Source: Erythrocercus mccallii
Taxonomy: Eukaryota > Chordata > Aves > Passeriformes > Dicruridae
Assembly: GCA_013397435.1 (NCBI GenBank)
Contig: VZRG01002354.1
Span: forward strand, 1 to 64,000
DNA: 64,000 nucleotides
Direction: 5' to 3'
In this document: one piece after another, positions 24,967-38,300 of the stretch
Layout: each line of letters opens with the position of its first letter
Numbering within the stretch: position 1 is the stretch's first letter
Notes under the pieces: model-generated
Told to the model about the DNA's origin: nothing
Database searches by the model: none
The model's input: only the letters and a program-made list of their open reading frames with translations
Program-made: the position numbers and the translations under genes

Positions 24967-27900
24967 GTAAGTTATCGTTGCATGGCATGAACGTGTCATG
25001 GTGCTGTTCTTCTGTGCTTTCCTTGTAAAAAAGACATTTGAGTTTATATGGAAAACTTCCTCTAGGGAAAGAAAACTCCATCCTACTGAAATCACATGTT
25101 TGGAGGATACAAGGTGTGATTTTAAAAAGAGAAAAATGGAATGGTTTCAGCTGGACTGGCTGAAAACACTTGGAGGTTGCCAGACTCAGGCAGGATGACG
25201 TTTTGCTGTGTCATAGCCTAGTGCAACGTGCAGTGGAAGGTCGTGTAAAACACTTTCTGCAGATTCAAAGGGTCTAGCTTCTCACACACTCAGCTCCCTG
25301 AAGCTGCTTTAGTGTCAGTAGAGTCTGATTTTGTAAGAACAACTTTCTTGGGTTTCAAATTAGTTAAACATCAGAAGGCTACTAGCTAATTCTTAGATTT
25401 TCAGAGCATCTGAAGAAGACAGAATAGTCAAGTCTTACTGAATGTGAATTTGAAAATCCCAACCTAAGCTTTATTTTAATTCTCTTGCACTTCTCAGTCG
25501 TTCTTTGAAATATTTCCCAGGCTTCTTAAATACTTCTAAATGCTTTTTTAGTATGTCCATTTTAATAAAGTACAGACTGATAAATATGGAAAGAAAGTCT
25601 GCCTTTTGTTTCCAGCTGTGAGAGGGGACCCTGGTGTTGCTGTTAATGGAAATTGTCTGTCCTGAAAATACAGTCCAATTGTCCAGTCAAAATAAACTCT
25701 TGATCCTATTGCATTTCAGGATTGGAAAACATTCTCCATCATGTTTGGGCAGAAAAAAGAAGTGTTGAATCTCAGCTGTTTTGTTGCTCACCCTTTTCCT
25801 TTGCTGTGGCAACTTTTCACCAGCAAATCAGTTATCGTCATTTTGGCATTAGCTCCGTGCAGCATAAGGCACACAGAATTTTCTTTCCTTTTGCATTGTG
25901 TAGTCCCAAGAGTCATCTTGAAATTGATAGACAAAGAGAGAAACACAAGCAGATTATTTTTATTGACTGTTTTCAAGTCTCTGGTCAAACCAAGTGGCAC
26001 CTGCTGAAGGATGTTGTCACTGTGCTGCCCTCCGTGACTCCCTTTGTACAGGGACTCTCAGAAGCAGTCTGTGAAGCCCCTACCTTGCTTTCTTAGAATT
26101 CTTTGTCATATTTTGTTAGAAAATAGCCCATTTTCTTTTTTCGTCTGTGGGAGAAGATTGTTGCACTTTCTAGGGAGAGCAGTTAAAGCTGGTGCTAACT
26201 AGAATGCATTGCTTTGGCACTGATTTATAATCCTGTTGGTTCCTAGCTGTGTCTAGGTGGAAAAGTTTCTTCTTTGACACAGTTTAATTCTGTGTTTGAT
26301 CTACAGGCAGAAAAGGTATGGTTTTGACTTCTTCAGACCCTGGTGATTTTTGACATATAAATGCAGAATTCAGCTTTGCTCATGGATGACACCACCACTG
26401 AAGTTAGAGGGTGTGACTGCTTTCCCTGTTCAGCCCACATTTTGGGAGCTAATTGGGTATTGTAATGGCTTACTTTTACATCGGTCAATAGGAGACAAAA
26501 AATTCATGCAAAGTTCCAGTTCCATTTTTATATTGGCATATTTACAGCACTAAAAAACATTGCTGCTTTTGTTCTTACCCTTTGTGAGTCAGTCTCGTTG
26601 ATCTTCTCAAAACATAGACAGCTCTGAAAGTAATACCCTATCTAATGATTTTCAATAGAGGAAGAACACCTATTTTTTACAAAAAAAATAGCAATTTTTA
26701 TTTTGTTGTTGGTCAAACTAGGCAGTGTAGCACAAATTAGTGCACTTGAACTTCTTCACACAGAGAATTCAGTTATGTCTTTTAGTCCTTACACAGTCAA
26801 GGGGAGATATTTGCAAGCAGAATTGCTTTTCTTTCCATGGATTATTGTTAAAATAACTGCATGAAGCTAATGCCAAAGTGACATATAACTATTCTTGTGT
26901 AAACTTAACCCAAATTCCAGAATATATTTTCAACCTAATTTCAAAAACATCCAGATGTGTTCCAGCATGTTTTTCTAACAGGTCACTAGAATCCATTTAA
27001 ATACTTAATATTCTATGACTTCTTTGCAATTTTGAAGAGGCACTTGTAGTAGGATATGCATATTTCATTCCTCAAGACTTCTGTTTCCCCTTGATTTTTA
27101 AAATATGTCTATGTCCTTGAGTAAACACTTCTGAATTTAATGTTAGTACAAAATCTCTGCTAAAGGTTTGATTGCTGTGTTTCTGTCTGAGTGGGTAAAT
27201 CACTATTGTATGTGTAGGAACTCTGATTATTAATGAGGAGTTTTCACATCAATTTTTCTGCCCAACATTACTGTTTCTGATTTGAGAACTCCACTTGAAT
27301 AGTCAGTTTCCTCAGTAAATCTTTGGCATATAATTAGCCTTTTCAGACTTTCAATTCCATTTCAATTCAAGGAGGAAATCTCTTTATCTATGTGATACTT
27401 CAAGGAGAGACTTCATCTTACATTTCTATCAAAAGTTGCATCACAATCTTGCCATGGAAAGAGCATGTATGTAGGGACGTGTGAACTTCATACTGCATTG
27501 AAACTGAAAAGCCCTGCTCTGCAGTTGGAAAAGGATAAAATCTAGACATTGCTAAAGTGGCAGAAGGAGGTGTGGAAATGCTGACAAGATAAATTTGTCC
27601 TTTTTTGCCTGGAGTGATTTGAATTTCGAAATGGGAGATTTATTTGTTAGTTTTATCTGTATCAACCTATTTTTTCCTTACTTCCCAAGAAAAAGCATAA
27701 TCCAACTTCTAAACAAAAGATGCCAAAAATTTTACATCATATATTAACCTGTGTTTACCAGGAAGAAAAGCAGGCTTTGTGGATAGATACTGCTGCTCAG
27801 CTAGTGATCAGTAGCACATTAACCCAAAACAATTTCTCCTCTCTAGACAGGGATAATTGTAACTTTTTATTTTCGATATGGAGCATTTTGTAGAGTGAAT

Positions 27901-29862
27901 GCTTGTGAAAGTTTTTGATACATCTTGGTAGGATGCTCTTTAGATGTGCAAAATGTCCTTTACTCTCTGAGCTGCTGGTTTTCCAAAAGCCTGATTATAC
28001 ACACCTGCTGTTTGTTTCCAATTGTAGATTATTTAATTCTGAGGATTTGTGTCATGGAAGTAGTTCTGTGGATATGATCTCACTCTCTTCCATCAGTGGA
28101 ACAAATGGCCTTTGAAGCCCTGGCTCGCTCAGCATCGGCAGTTTAGACATTTGGTTTAGGCACTCTGCTCATGCCAAAGTGTATCAGTGTGGAAAATACA
28201 CAAAGCATCCTGCATGTGGTCTCATTATGGATTAAAGAAAATGGAAAACAATTCAGAAGGAAAGCAGCTAGAATTAGAGTATTGCTTTCAGTACTTTTTT
28301 GCACCTTCTGTCTGAATGCTCTTCTGTAACCTGTTGGTTTTCTCACCTTTTTGCAGTGTTTGAACCTTAGTGTGAAGCAGGTGGGGTATTTTTATAACAT
28401 TATGCTGAGTTTTCTGCACCTTCCAATTCTCCTTTCTCCACAACATCCATAAGCCTGTGTTAGATCCACATGGGATTAACCCCTGAGCTCCAGGGCAGAG
28501 CAGTGATTGAAATAGGCTGTGCTGCAGTGCTGAGAGCAGCTGTAAATCATATTTGGGGCTGTGATGTTGGCCTAGAACCTACGGAATTTAGGAGCTGCTT
28601 TTGGTTTACTTTCCAACTGCCCTACCTCAATTGTGCCACATGCTTTTGTCTTTAATACTGTTGTTTTCTGAAGGAATTGTTTGGCTGAAGTCCTATTTTG
28701 ACTGCATGTTTAGGTTTTGAAAACATCTTGCAAGTGAAGACTTATAAGCTACTTCAGCTACTACACCTGAACTTGAAGTGCCTGCTTCTTGCCTTCAAAT
28801 TTCTTGTCTTAAAAGATAGACTATGATTTAAAGAAATGTCATTATCATCTTTCTTTCTGTGCTACTAAAATATTAACTCTTGGACACATTCATACATGAT
28901 GTGAAAATTCCATCAGTATTAGTTTAGATACTTCATTTTCCATACACAGCGCCTGACAGCTCATTCCTGTTCTGTGAGGCAACTTCAGACTGAGGCTGTT
29001 GGTTCTCCCTGTCTCTGTACACAGCACAGGCAGCTCTCCCTTTTTACCAGGGATCTCAGCCTCCTTCCTTCACATGCAGTTTCGTTAGGAGGAGCTGCTA
29101 AGCCAGGCTGTGTTAAGGCTCCATCCCTCTCGTGGAGGTGTCAGATGATTGCTTTGGAGGCTGCACAGACAGCACCATGCCTAGGCTGCAGCTCTGCGTG
29201 GAAGAGACTTCAGGAGCTGGAGCAAGATTTGAAGCAGACCCCACAAAGTTCACAAGGCAGCAGAGCAGATGCCTTTCACTACAGATATTCAAACCTGAGA
29301 AAACTGCAGAAGTGGCTCAAGATGACAGTGCTGCTTTCTATACCTATATATGTACATATATAGGACTATCCTTGCTGTTTCAATAGGAACCCCAAGTTCA
29401 TCTTGCCAGGGGCTCCCTCCTGCCTCTGGTTTGGGCTGGGACAGAGGCAAAGGGAGGGCATGAGAGGGCTGGGGCAGGTACATGATCACGTTGAAGGTCA
29501 TGCACAGGTGGGTGCAGTTTGTGAGGTCACTTTAGACTTGGGTGTGAGCTGTAACTTGGGTGGAATTCCACGATAAATCCAGCCCTGGTAGTGATGTAAG
29601 TATGTTTAAATAACGATTTTCAGCACTTTTATATGTTTATAAACATATGGCTATATATGCGTAACTATATATATTTTAATTAAAATCCCAGCCCTAATAT
29701 AAAACCTACATAGAACTTCCCAGATCTGCAGAATTGGAGGAGGGATCTCATAGTAACAGAGCACAGGAAAGAGCCTGGACTTGGAGCCCCTCATCCTTCT
29801 GTAGTTATTTCAGTATTTCTGTATGCTCATGTGTAATGGAATCATGATTTGTTCCCTTTCAG
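24967..29862 (+). other. SLIT3 intron within D3 (4,896 bases)
   Basis: GTAAGT...TTTCAG intron before the D3 C-cap exon. It contains TA-rich short stretches near 29340-29363 and 29641-29680 and nothing else I recognise. Confidence 0.9.
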
Positions 29863-30026
29863 TAACTTGCTGGCTAACTCCTTTAATTGTAACTGCCATT
29901 TGGCCTGGCTGGGGAAGTGGCTGAGGAAGAAGAGAATTGTCAGTGGAAATCCACGCTGCTTGAAACCCTTTTTCTTAAAGGATATTCCAATCCAAGATGT
30001 AGATGTCCAGGACTTCACCTGTGATG
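29863..30026 (+). CDS. SLIT3: SLIT3 exon: C-cap (LRRCT) of LRR domain D3
   Basis: Exon of 164 bases, acceptor CCCTTTCAG, donor GTAAGA. It completes an Ile codon, codes 54 whole residues and leaves one base of a Gly codon. Product: NLLANSFNCNCHLAWLGKWL, RKKRIVSGNPRC, LKPFFLKDIPIQDV, QDFTCD. The four cysteines (CNC, then GNPRC, then FTC) form the C-terminal capping subdomain of an extracellular LRR domain. The following Gly begins the linker into D4. The exon has exactly the length of the C-cap exon of D4 (52482-52645), consistent with domain duplication in the ancestor. Confidence 0.97.
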
Positions 30027-32177
30027 GTAAGAAAATCCAGTTTGATTTGGCACTTGTGGTAATGTTGGCACCTGTGAGAAGGTCCCTCCCTCCCAAGCAC
30101 TGCTGCATAGTAAACATTTTGGTTTGGTGATGGAAAAGGCAGCCGCCTAGAGCTGATCATGGTTCTGTATCAGTGACACATTTTAATTCTTGATTTCCAG
30201 TTTCTGAATTTGTGTTATCTATGCCTAAATATAAGAACTAATTTATTATAGACAAATGCTCTGCTTTGTCTAATCCTGTAATTCTGGGCCTTCCTTACTC
30301 TTAGTTAACACTCTGCAACCAGTGGGAGTCGTGCCTGCTTGGAAAGTCTTTTAGATTTGGATAATGTTCAGGCTTGCCAGTAAAAGGTGAATACAAATAA
30401 TAAAACACTTAGACATTATTTGAAATGCTTCATGCTTTGTTGGGTCTACGTGGGTTTAAAAGAAAATATCCTGACATTTCTTTCATTCTCCAGGTATTTT
30501 TTGTCTTCTGATCAAGCAGACTTTAGAGCAGCTAGTAAGGAGAAAATTGCTTGATGAATGCCCTCCTAGCTTGACTTGCAGCTTGTTAATGGAGGTGCAG
30601 TTAGTCATAACTCCAAAGAGACAATAAGAGTGATAGCAGTTCTCTGCTTAGAGTAAAAATTAATTCCTGTCCTAGTCAAGCAATCTGGCAACAGGCCCAG
30701 GTTCTTGAGCTCAGAGCTCGAGAGACCCAAGTTTAGTCATAAAAGAATAATTCACTTTTAATTTGAGAGAAAAGAACCCCAAAACCAACCACAATCCTGG
30801 TCCACAGAGTGACATTCCACACTTGGGAGGAAAGAAGAATCCTGGTGCACAAAATGTCATTCCACAGTTGGGAGCTCTCTCTGTCAGGCAGTGACTTGGA
30901 GTCGAGGCAAATGGAAAGTAGGTGGTGGCAGGGTGTGAGACACAGAACACAGGGGGAAATTAAATATGCTGAAAAAACATGCTCTTTCTGCAGGTTTATG
31001 AAGGACTTTGAATTTTGTTTCCAGTCATTAAACTCAGCAGGGAAGAAAAGAAAAAGAAATCTTCTCTATTCTTCTGTAGGCTGGTGGTGCCTCCCCAGCC
31101 TCTGAATGCAAATGCTTCCTAGCCCTGCGTTCAGGGGTAATTCTGTTATCTTGTACCAGGACTTCCAGTCTTTTTCTTTCATCTCAATGCTCATGGGTGC
31201 CTCCAGCAGAGAGAAGAAAGAACCAGATCTGTCTCAATTAGTCCTCGCATCAGTTAAAAGGAAAGAGCAGGCGGCACATAATGAGGGCAGGCTGCGAGCT
31301 CTGGGCAGCTGGGGCTGCCTGTGCTCACACACAGCTGTGTGCTTCCCCTCCCTGGCATCCCGAGAATGTGCCACGGAGTGGTTCCTTTCCCATCCATCGT
31401 GATCCTGCGGCAGGCATGTGCCTTACGTTTTGCAAAGCCTGTTGCTTTTGGGGAAAATCCACGCTTTAATGTTCTTAGCTTCAAAGCCTTGGTTTCTACT
31501 GCAGAAACCCTATTGTTCTTCGTTTACAAGATTTAATCTGCTGTTTATGGACCTTTGAAACCATTTTTGGAGAAAGTTGATATTTTTATGTGTGCACAGA
31601 TGGATTGCCAGCAGTTGGAAGTGTGCTGCTTCAGTTTGGTGTTCGCCTGGTTATCGTCGTTAAAAACATTGAGGCTTTACAATTCAGATTGTAAACAAAG
31701 TGCCAGGCTGACTTTGAAACGTGAAAAATAAACATTGAAAAGCTTAATTTTAAAAAAGCCTTCCAAAAGGAGAGTAGATAGTGTATATCATCTGTCTAGA
31801 TGAATTTAAGGGCAATGGCCTGGTCGAGTTCTCCATTACAGCTGGCATATTATAGGTGGGGGGAGGATTTGGGATTCATACATTGGATTGCACTATAATT
31901 TGCAGAATTACAAAGTGGATTCTCCTTAGGAAAAAAAAAATTAATATGATAGAAATATTAAAATATTTCTGTTCAGTTTATGAACTGTTCATGTTGCCTA
32001 AAGGGCTTGCATGAAGGCAGGGTGATCCAAAGCATTGGATCTAGTTTAAAATGCTGTGATGGTGGCTACCCTGGATTCAGGGTGCCCCTCCCTGGTCCTT
32101 ATCAGCAGTTCCCTTCAGAGTGGGTGCCTTGGGCTGGAATGTTGATTTCCTCACACTCTGCCTCTCTCCCTGTGCAG
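30027..32177 (+). other. SLIT3 intron between D3 and D4 (2,151 bases)
   Basis: GTAAGA...TGCAG intron marking the border between the two LRR domains. Unlike most introns inside the domains it interrupts a codon after its first base (phase 1). It contains a 45-base-period tandem duplication (30793-30875) and a possible conserved stretch with retained CpG near 31556-31760. Confidence 0.9.
30793..30875 (+). repeat. 45-base tandem duplication, two copies
   Basis: AATCCTGGTCCACAGAGTG...TTGGGAGG at 30793-30830 is repeated as AATCCTGGTGCACAAAATG...TTGGGAGC at 30838-30875 with a period of 45 bases and six or so differences. A minimal minisatellite inside an intron. Confidence 0.85.
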
Positions 32178-32310
32178 GTAATGATGAGAGCAGCTGCTTG
32201 CTTTCCCCTCCTTGTCCTTCCCAGTGTACCTGTGTGGACTCCGTGGTTCGCTGCAGCAACAAAGGGCTGCGGATGCTGCCCAAGGGAATTCCCAAGGACG
32301 TGACTGAGCT
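32178..32310 (+). CDS. SLIT3: SLIT3 exon: N-cap (LRRNT) of LRR domain D4
   Basis: Exon of 133 bases, acceptor CCCTGTGCAG, donor GTAAGTT. It completes the Gly codon with two bases and leaves CT of Leu. Product: NDESSCLLSPPCPSQCTC, VDSVVRCSNKGLRMLPKGI, PKDVTE. The C-x5-C-x3-C-x-C-x6-C N-cap repeats the spacing seen at 13223-13373. It opens the fourth LRR domain, which in SLIT2 is known to dimerise and to bind heparan sulfate. An 8.5 kb intron follows, the longest complete intron in the window. Confidence 0.97.
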
Positions 32311-35300
32311 GTAAGTTACCTTTTACCCATCCCCTCTCTCCAGAAATTCATCAAACTGCATCATAGTGAGGCTTTGTGGGTCCGTAGGGGGTTTGCCTTT
32401 GACTTCAGTCATCTGTGCTTTGGTGCTTCCCGTATGTTCTGACCATTATTCTTATTCTTATTTGTCCCTTGACTGAGTAAATCGCTTTGTAATGGGGACA
32501 GAGTTTATCCGTCCTTGTACCCATTAATTCTGGGTGTGGAACAAATGCATTTATTAGTATCAAATAATCCTGTAGTGCTTCTGTGACAGCCCAAGCCCAC
32601 GATAGGCAGTTCGAAGGGATGATGAAAATATGTTCCTGAGTTACGCAGCTGTGAGCTAATTATCCTCTGAGGAGATTAAAAAAGGAAAAAAGGAAGCTGG
32701 TGGTGGAAACAAGGAATTCTTTTCTCCAAACCTCATGAAATGGCTAAAATAACAGGCAGTTAGATTATATTGCAAAGTAAATTCATCCTAGTTGAGAACC
32801 ATCTTTCTCGTTGTCTTTTCATCTACGCCTCACTAGGACTTTATAGTGGATTTTTCTTTCCATGGAAAGAAAATATCCTGGTGGAACTGCTTGGCTTAAG
32901 CAGTTGGCAGTAGAAACACTGAGCTTTTCCCCTTTAGGCCCTTATTCAAATCTATCCCAGGTGAGTCATTACTGAAACTTGTTACAATCTCATCAACGTT
33001 TCTATGTGAAAATAATTGGTTGAGTTCGTTGGTATGTTTGATGAATTTTATAATGAACTAAAATCTGATTCTGCTATTTTCTCGTACCTACTATTATTTT
33101 TACTCCCTTCACAGGGGGAGAATGGGGTTCACACTGTTTTTACCAGTGCTGTAGACAAATACAAGGCTTTGTTGGTGAATGAGGGTACTGGAAGTGCCTG
33201 GGGTAACTCAGCATGGAAACTGTGCATTAATGAATACATTCTTGGAATGCAGTCCACCAGGGCGTGGCTAATAGTGAATTGAATTAAAGGCCAGTTCCTG
33301 GCTTGGATTCCTTTATATATTGCCATCAGTGTTAAGAAGTCTGCAAGGTCATCTCTTCTCTGCTTTTGTTCAGGTTTCACTGCATTCAAATGTAACTTGC
33401 CAGCAGTAAGATATCACAGATGTTACTTTGATTTCCACTGCCACACTGAGGAATTTTTATGTTTAAATTTTGCATATTGGGTTTTACTGATACTATCTGA
33501 TACCCTGATGACATAGCTTTCACAAAAAGAGTAAAATTAATCTCACATTCTTAAAAACTGCTATATTTCTTAACCATTTCTTGGCAAATGAGGCAATAGC
33601 CTGGAAATGAGCAGTTTGAGTTCATAGGAGTTTACGTGACTGTCTTCTTCAGTAGGAGCCTCTTGGCTGTGCAAAGCTCTTTCTGCTTTCCATCCAGAAA
33701 TGTGTCAGCAGAACACAGACAGCCATGGACTGCCTGGCTCTGAATATTTCATATTCTGCAAATATAACCTTTGAATCTGTCCCAGCTGTCTCAAAATTCA
33801 ATCCTGATCTCATTCTCCTCTCAACCAACATAAACGGTGCTCCTTATTTGTATCTACACCAAAAGATGGGTTGCAGGTACTGAAGCATGAAATTCGGTGT
33901 GTTTGGGGAAACTGTGACAAGAATAAAATAAGTAAATAAAAAATAATCAATCTCACTTGCCTTTCTTCGGCTTCCAGATTGAGACAGAGATATTGCCCAT
34001 AACCTGCTATATCATGCAGGTTACAAGTTGCCAGTGTGAAGTTACACATTTTTATTGTTCTGTGCTTGAGAATTGCTATTGTTGCTGTGATAAGCAGCAT
34101 CTCATGGAACCCAGCCTCTTACCTCATCTTGAGGACAGTTGAACTTGGCAGAGGGAACCCAAAAGCTTCCTGGGCACAGGGAGAAGGAGACTTGCCTCGT
34201 TCAGTTGCCCCAGCCCAAAGTCGTGGGTGCCAAGGAGGTGCCAAGGACATGCAGAGCCTCTTGTCCCTGTATCTCACAGCTCCCTCCCTGCAGGAGGCCT
34301 GAGCAGGGACAGGATGCGCGGGAGCACTTCAGTGCAATTTTTATGAATGCACCAGTCTGACGTTTATAACCTTCCATTGCTGACGTATTGCTCTGCCAGG
34401 CACATTGGTTGCAGTGGTTTTTATTAAACTGCAGTGCTTTTGTGCAATGGGCTTTAAGAAAAAGAGCTGCCACACATCTACTTAAACCACTCCCTTGTGG
34501 CTGAATGTAGCCTTCTCAGAAGTTTCTTTAAATTCTCTTAGAGGTCTTAAACTGGTCTTAAAACAGGAATCCTTTCCTTGTAACAGGTATTAAATAGCAC
34601 TGTGCAAAAATAAGCATATCTCTTGCAGAGGCACATAGGGGAAGTGTTACCCTTTCTGGGTCAAATTTCACTGTACCTACACTCAGCAAAAAAAGATCCT
34701 CAGCAAAGTTTTATTGCAGGGTGGACAGGAGACACAGGCTCGCTCCTTTCAGTGTTCATTCTGAGTTTCTGTTTCAATGTGTATATAGACAAGACATGTG
34801 AAAACCATTATGTCCTTCAGATTTAGAGCTTGGAATGATAGGAGACATCCCTGTGTTTGGTTTGTACCACCCTTGGGAGCAGGGATTACCTTGGCAGGGA
34901 AAGCTGCCTTCTAGGACAGCGTTGAAAAGATCACTGAGTGTCCTGGCTTTTTAGAGGAATGATGATGCAAGGAGCTTCTATTTCCCAGATTTTCCTTCAG
35001 AAAACCCCATCACCATGGGCAAGCTTTCTTCAAGCTTCTTGGAAATAGGAAAATATTATATTGTTTCTTGCAAATTCCTTCACTGTATATTCCTCCACTG
35101 TATATTTACATACTGCCTACATTTTTCCCCACTGTTTTCTTGCCCTAAAGAGAAACCTTGGCTTTTTTTGAACATACTGAGTTTTCTGCTCCAGATGTTC
35201 GGAAGTAAAATGTTCATGCAATGAGCTAGTTTGGAACTCAGCCTTGCTGCTGCTTAGTGTTTTAGGTTTTCCTTTTCTTCTGGTTTTTTCCCTAAATCTG

Positions 35301-38300
35301 TTTGAACTAAGTTTCCCATGCTCTTTCTCCTTTTATGTATTACCTCAGTGTGTGAACACTAGCTTTTTTCCTTTTATTCACAAAAGTATAGTCTATTTCT
35401 AATAAAGTCTTATCTGACAGCATCCAGCTGCTTTTATGGACCTACAGCAAATAACATTTTGCACTGGGGAAAAACATTGGAGGCAATTATGTGGACGGCG
35501 TGTGCACAAGCTGTAACATAATGAGCGTGGTGTGTTTTAGAATAAATATGTACCAATCATGTCATCTCTAGACTCCAAATGTTGTCATGGCACTGGGCTA
35601 TAGCGTAGCACTGGTGGGATTGTTAGAAAAACCTGCACCCATACATCATTGTTAGTGATTATTTTTCCTTCCATTTGTATTAATGCAGGCTAATATTTGC
35701 ATTACTTTTGCCATTTCTCTTCCTCTCCTCACGAACCTTCTCTCTCCCATTTCTGTTTCTTGTTCTGTCTGGTAGGTTCATGCATTTGACACAACAGTTT
35801 TCATATTTTCTTGGAGGTATTTACCACCAATCCCAGTCCTTTTTTTCCAGCTTCCAAGGCACTTGTGATTTCCTATGACTTGTGACTAAAACCAGTGGCT
35901 GGTACTGGGCTGTGCTAATGGATGCCACAAAAATGCCCAAAGCAGTTTTGATATATGTCGAATACTGTAACTGTTTAGCTCTGTTTTTCAATTTGCCTGT
36001 CTTGCTGCTGACCAAAGGGAAGCTCTGGAGTGAGATATTGGATGAAGATCATCTGCTGGAGAATGCAAATGCTCTTGCTTGCCTGGCACTTCACGCTGTT
36101 TTACACAAGGACCCCCAGCACAGGCATCCTTTCACAGGAATTTTCCTTTCATAATAAAGGAGAGAAACAATTTGGTTTATGTGGTCCTGCTCATTTTCCG
36201 CAGAGGGGATTCTCGCATTGAGAGAAGGGAGAGTTCTCTAGAGGGTATTCTAGTTACAGATGAAGTAGAGGAATTCATCTGCATTTCAAACCCGATAGTT
36301 TAGAGAAAGTAAATAATATCTATACTATCAAATAATGTCTTCAGTGACTGGTAAATTTTGGGTATGTGTCAGAAAGGTGACATTAGCACTAGCAGAGGCT
36401 AAAGTTTAACTTTCTCTCAAACACAGCCATGTTTCTGTGTGTCAGACCTTGAGGTTGTGGTCTGAGATACACAAATACAGGAAAACCCAGAGTCCAAATG
36501 TGCCACAGGCCATGAAAGTTCAAGATCCGTATTTGAACCCAGATCTACAGCTGATTTTTGTTTCCTCTCAAGAAACTGTAATTGAAGCTTCTAAATTTCA
36601 TGTTTTGTGGATGTTTCATCTTTCACATCCAATACTTTTCTAGACCACCATTTGTAGGAAATGAAATTTGACTCAAAATTTTAGGATACTGCCTGTGGAC
36701 ATTAAAAATTCTGGAGTGTAACTTAATTTTAGAGCTACATAAAATTGCCGAGTATCTTGGGTTTGTAATGTAACATTCTTTGTGGAATATTTAAAGGAAA
36801 GGGTTTGTGCCTTTTCAATTACCGCTTGAGAACTGATTTCTCTCTCCAGTTTCTCCTCTTAGCACAGATTGCCACTGCGAGCTTGACTTTATGACTGAAT
36901 AGACATCTCAGTACAAAAAGGGTTCCAAGTGATTCAAATTGTTACACGACGCTCTGGCACCTTGTGCTGGTTATATCACCTCCAATCCAAGTGGTTTCAC
37001 TACAAAAATAGACAAGCTGGAAAAAGAGCAGCTGTCATCTTTGATGCACAGTTTTAAATCTTTTATGTGCAATGTTGGTGTGTGTGTGAAGATGCTGAAT
37101 GAGCCCTGTCCCACACTGCCAGCTCCCCTGGCCATGTTCTAGAAGAAACCTTTCCAGGTAGGAAGGTGGTGGCTTTCTTTGAGAGCTGAACACATATTTT
37201 GGGATTTTTTTGGTGGGTTTTTTTCAATTGTTGGTGTGGTAATTGCTTGTTGGTTACAAGTCATTATTGAGACTTGAGGATTCTCAGCAGCATTCACAGG
37301 ATAAAGAAAAAACCAGAAACCTCCAATCTGATATTTAAACTAGAGCCTAGAGACCTTAGGAAGCAAATGAAGTTGTTTTGGATAGCAATCAGTGTCTATT
37401 TTAAGGCAACTCACACTCAGTCTTGACTCTGTATATTAATAACTTGATTCCCAGAATTAAAATTAGACACGTATTTTTCTTCATTCATACCAGAATTTCT
37501 CTGCATACCAAACGCCATGGACATCATATTCCTTTGGCTAAAGACTGGAAAGAATTAAAAATTTAATCTTCCTTCCACATTAACTCTTTTATGGCTATTT
37601 TGAGGGGGTTTTTTGGCAGGGCATCTGTAGCTTCATCTGTGGGGGTTTTTTTATTTATATAGATGTACACATAAATGCACAAAGTTTTGTGTCTCTGCCC
37701 ATTTGCCCTCAGGAATAATTCTTTTATTCACTATGTCCAGCTTCCAGCCCCCTGGCAGCCCCCATTCCATCCTGCTGAGCCCAGCAGGGTGGGGAGGGGC
37801 TGCCCCTGCACCCCCAGCTCTGACAGGGTGCCTCCCCTGCTGCAGTTGTTTGTCTCAAATCCTGCATCCCAGATCCTCCTGATACTTGGCAAGCCCTTAT
37901 GCCCTAAAAGCCTTGGTTATTTCAAATTCCCTGCGCTTAAATGTGCTTTCAGAATGAATGCCTTCAGCTCAGAAAATGCTGCCGTGCTTTGGCTAATGGG
38001 GTGAGAGGTTTAGCAGTGGTGAATTGTTCTTAGGGATGCATGAAAAGTGTGTTATCAGTACTTTCTCAGAGTTAAATTGTGTTTGTTCAGAAACTGTACC
38101 ACTGGTATGAGTATTGCAGTTTTCTGCTAGCACATTTATATAACCATCAAATTGCTGCAGTGCAAATCCAGAGCTATTCAGAGCAGATCTTCTGTAGGAG
38201 TTTAACTCCAGGGGTCTGCATGTCTTTGTGAGTCTGAGTCATAAAGCACTGAATTAAAATGTGCACCCTTGACTTTTGATTGCCCCAGAAAGCAAAAGAG

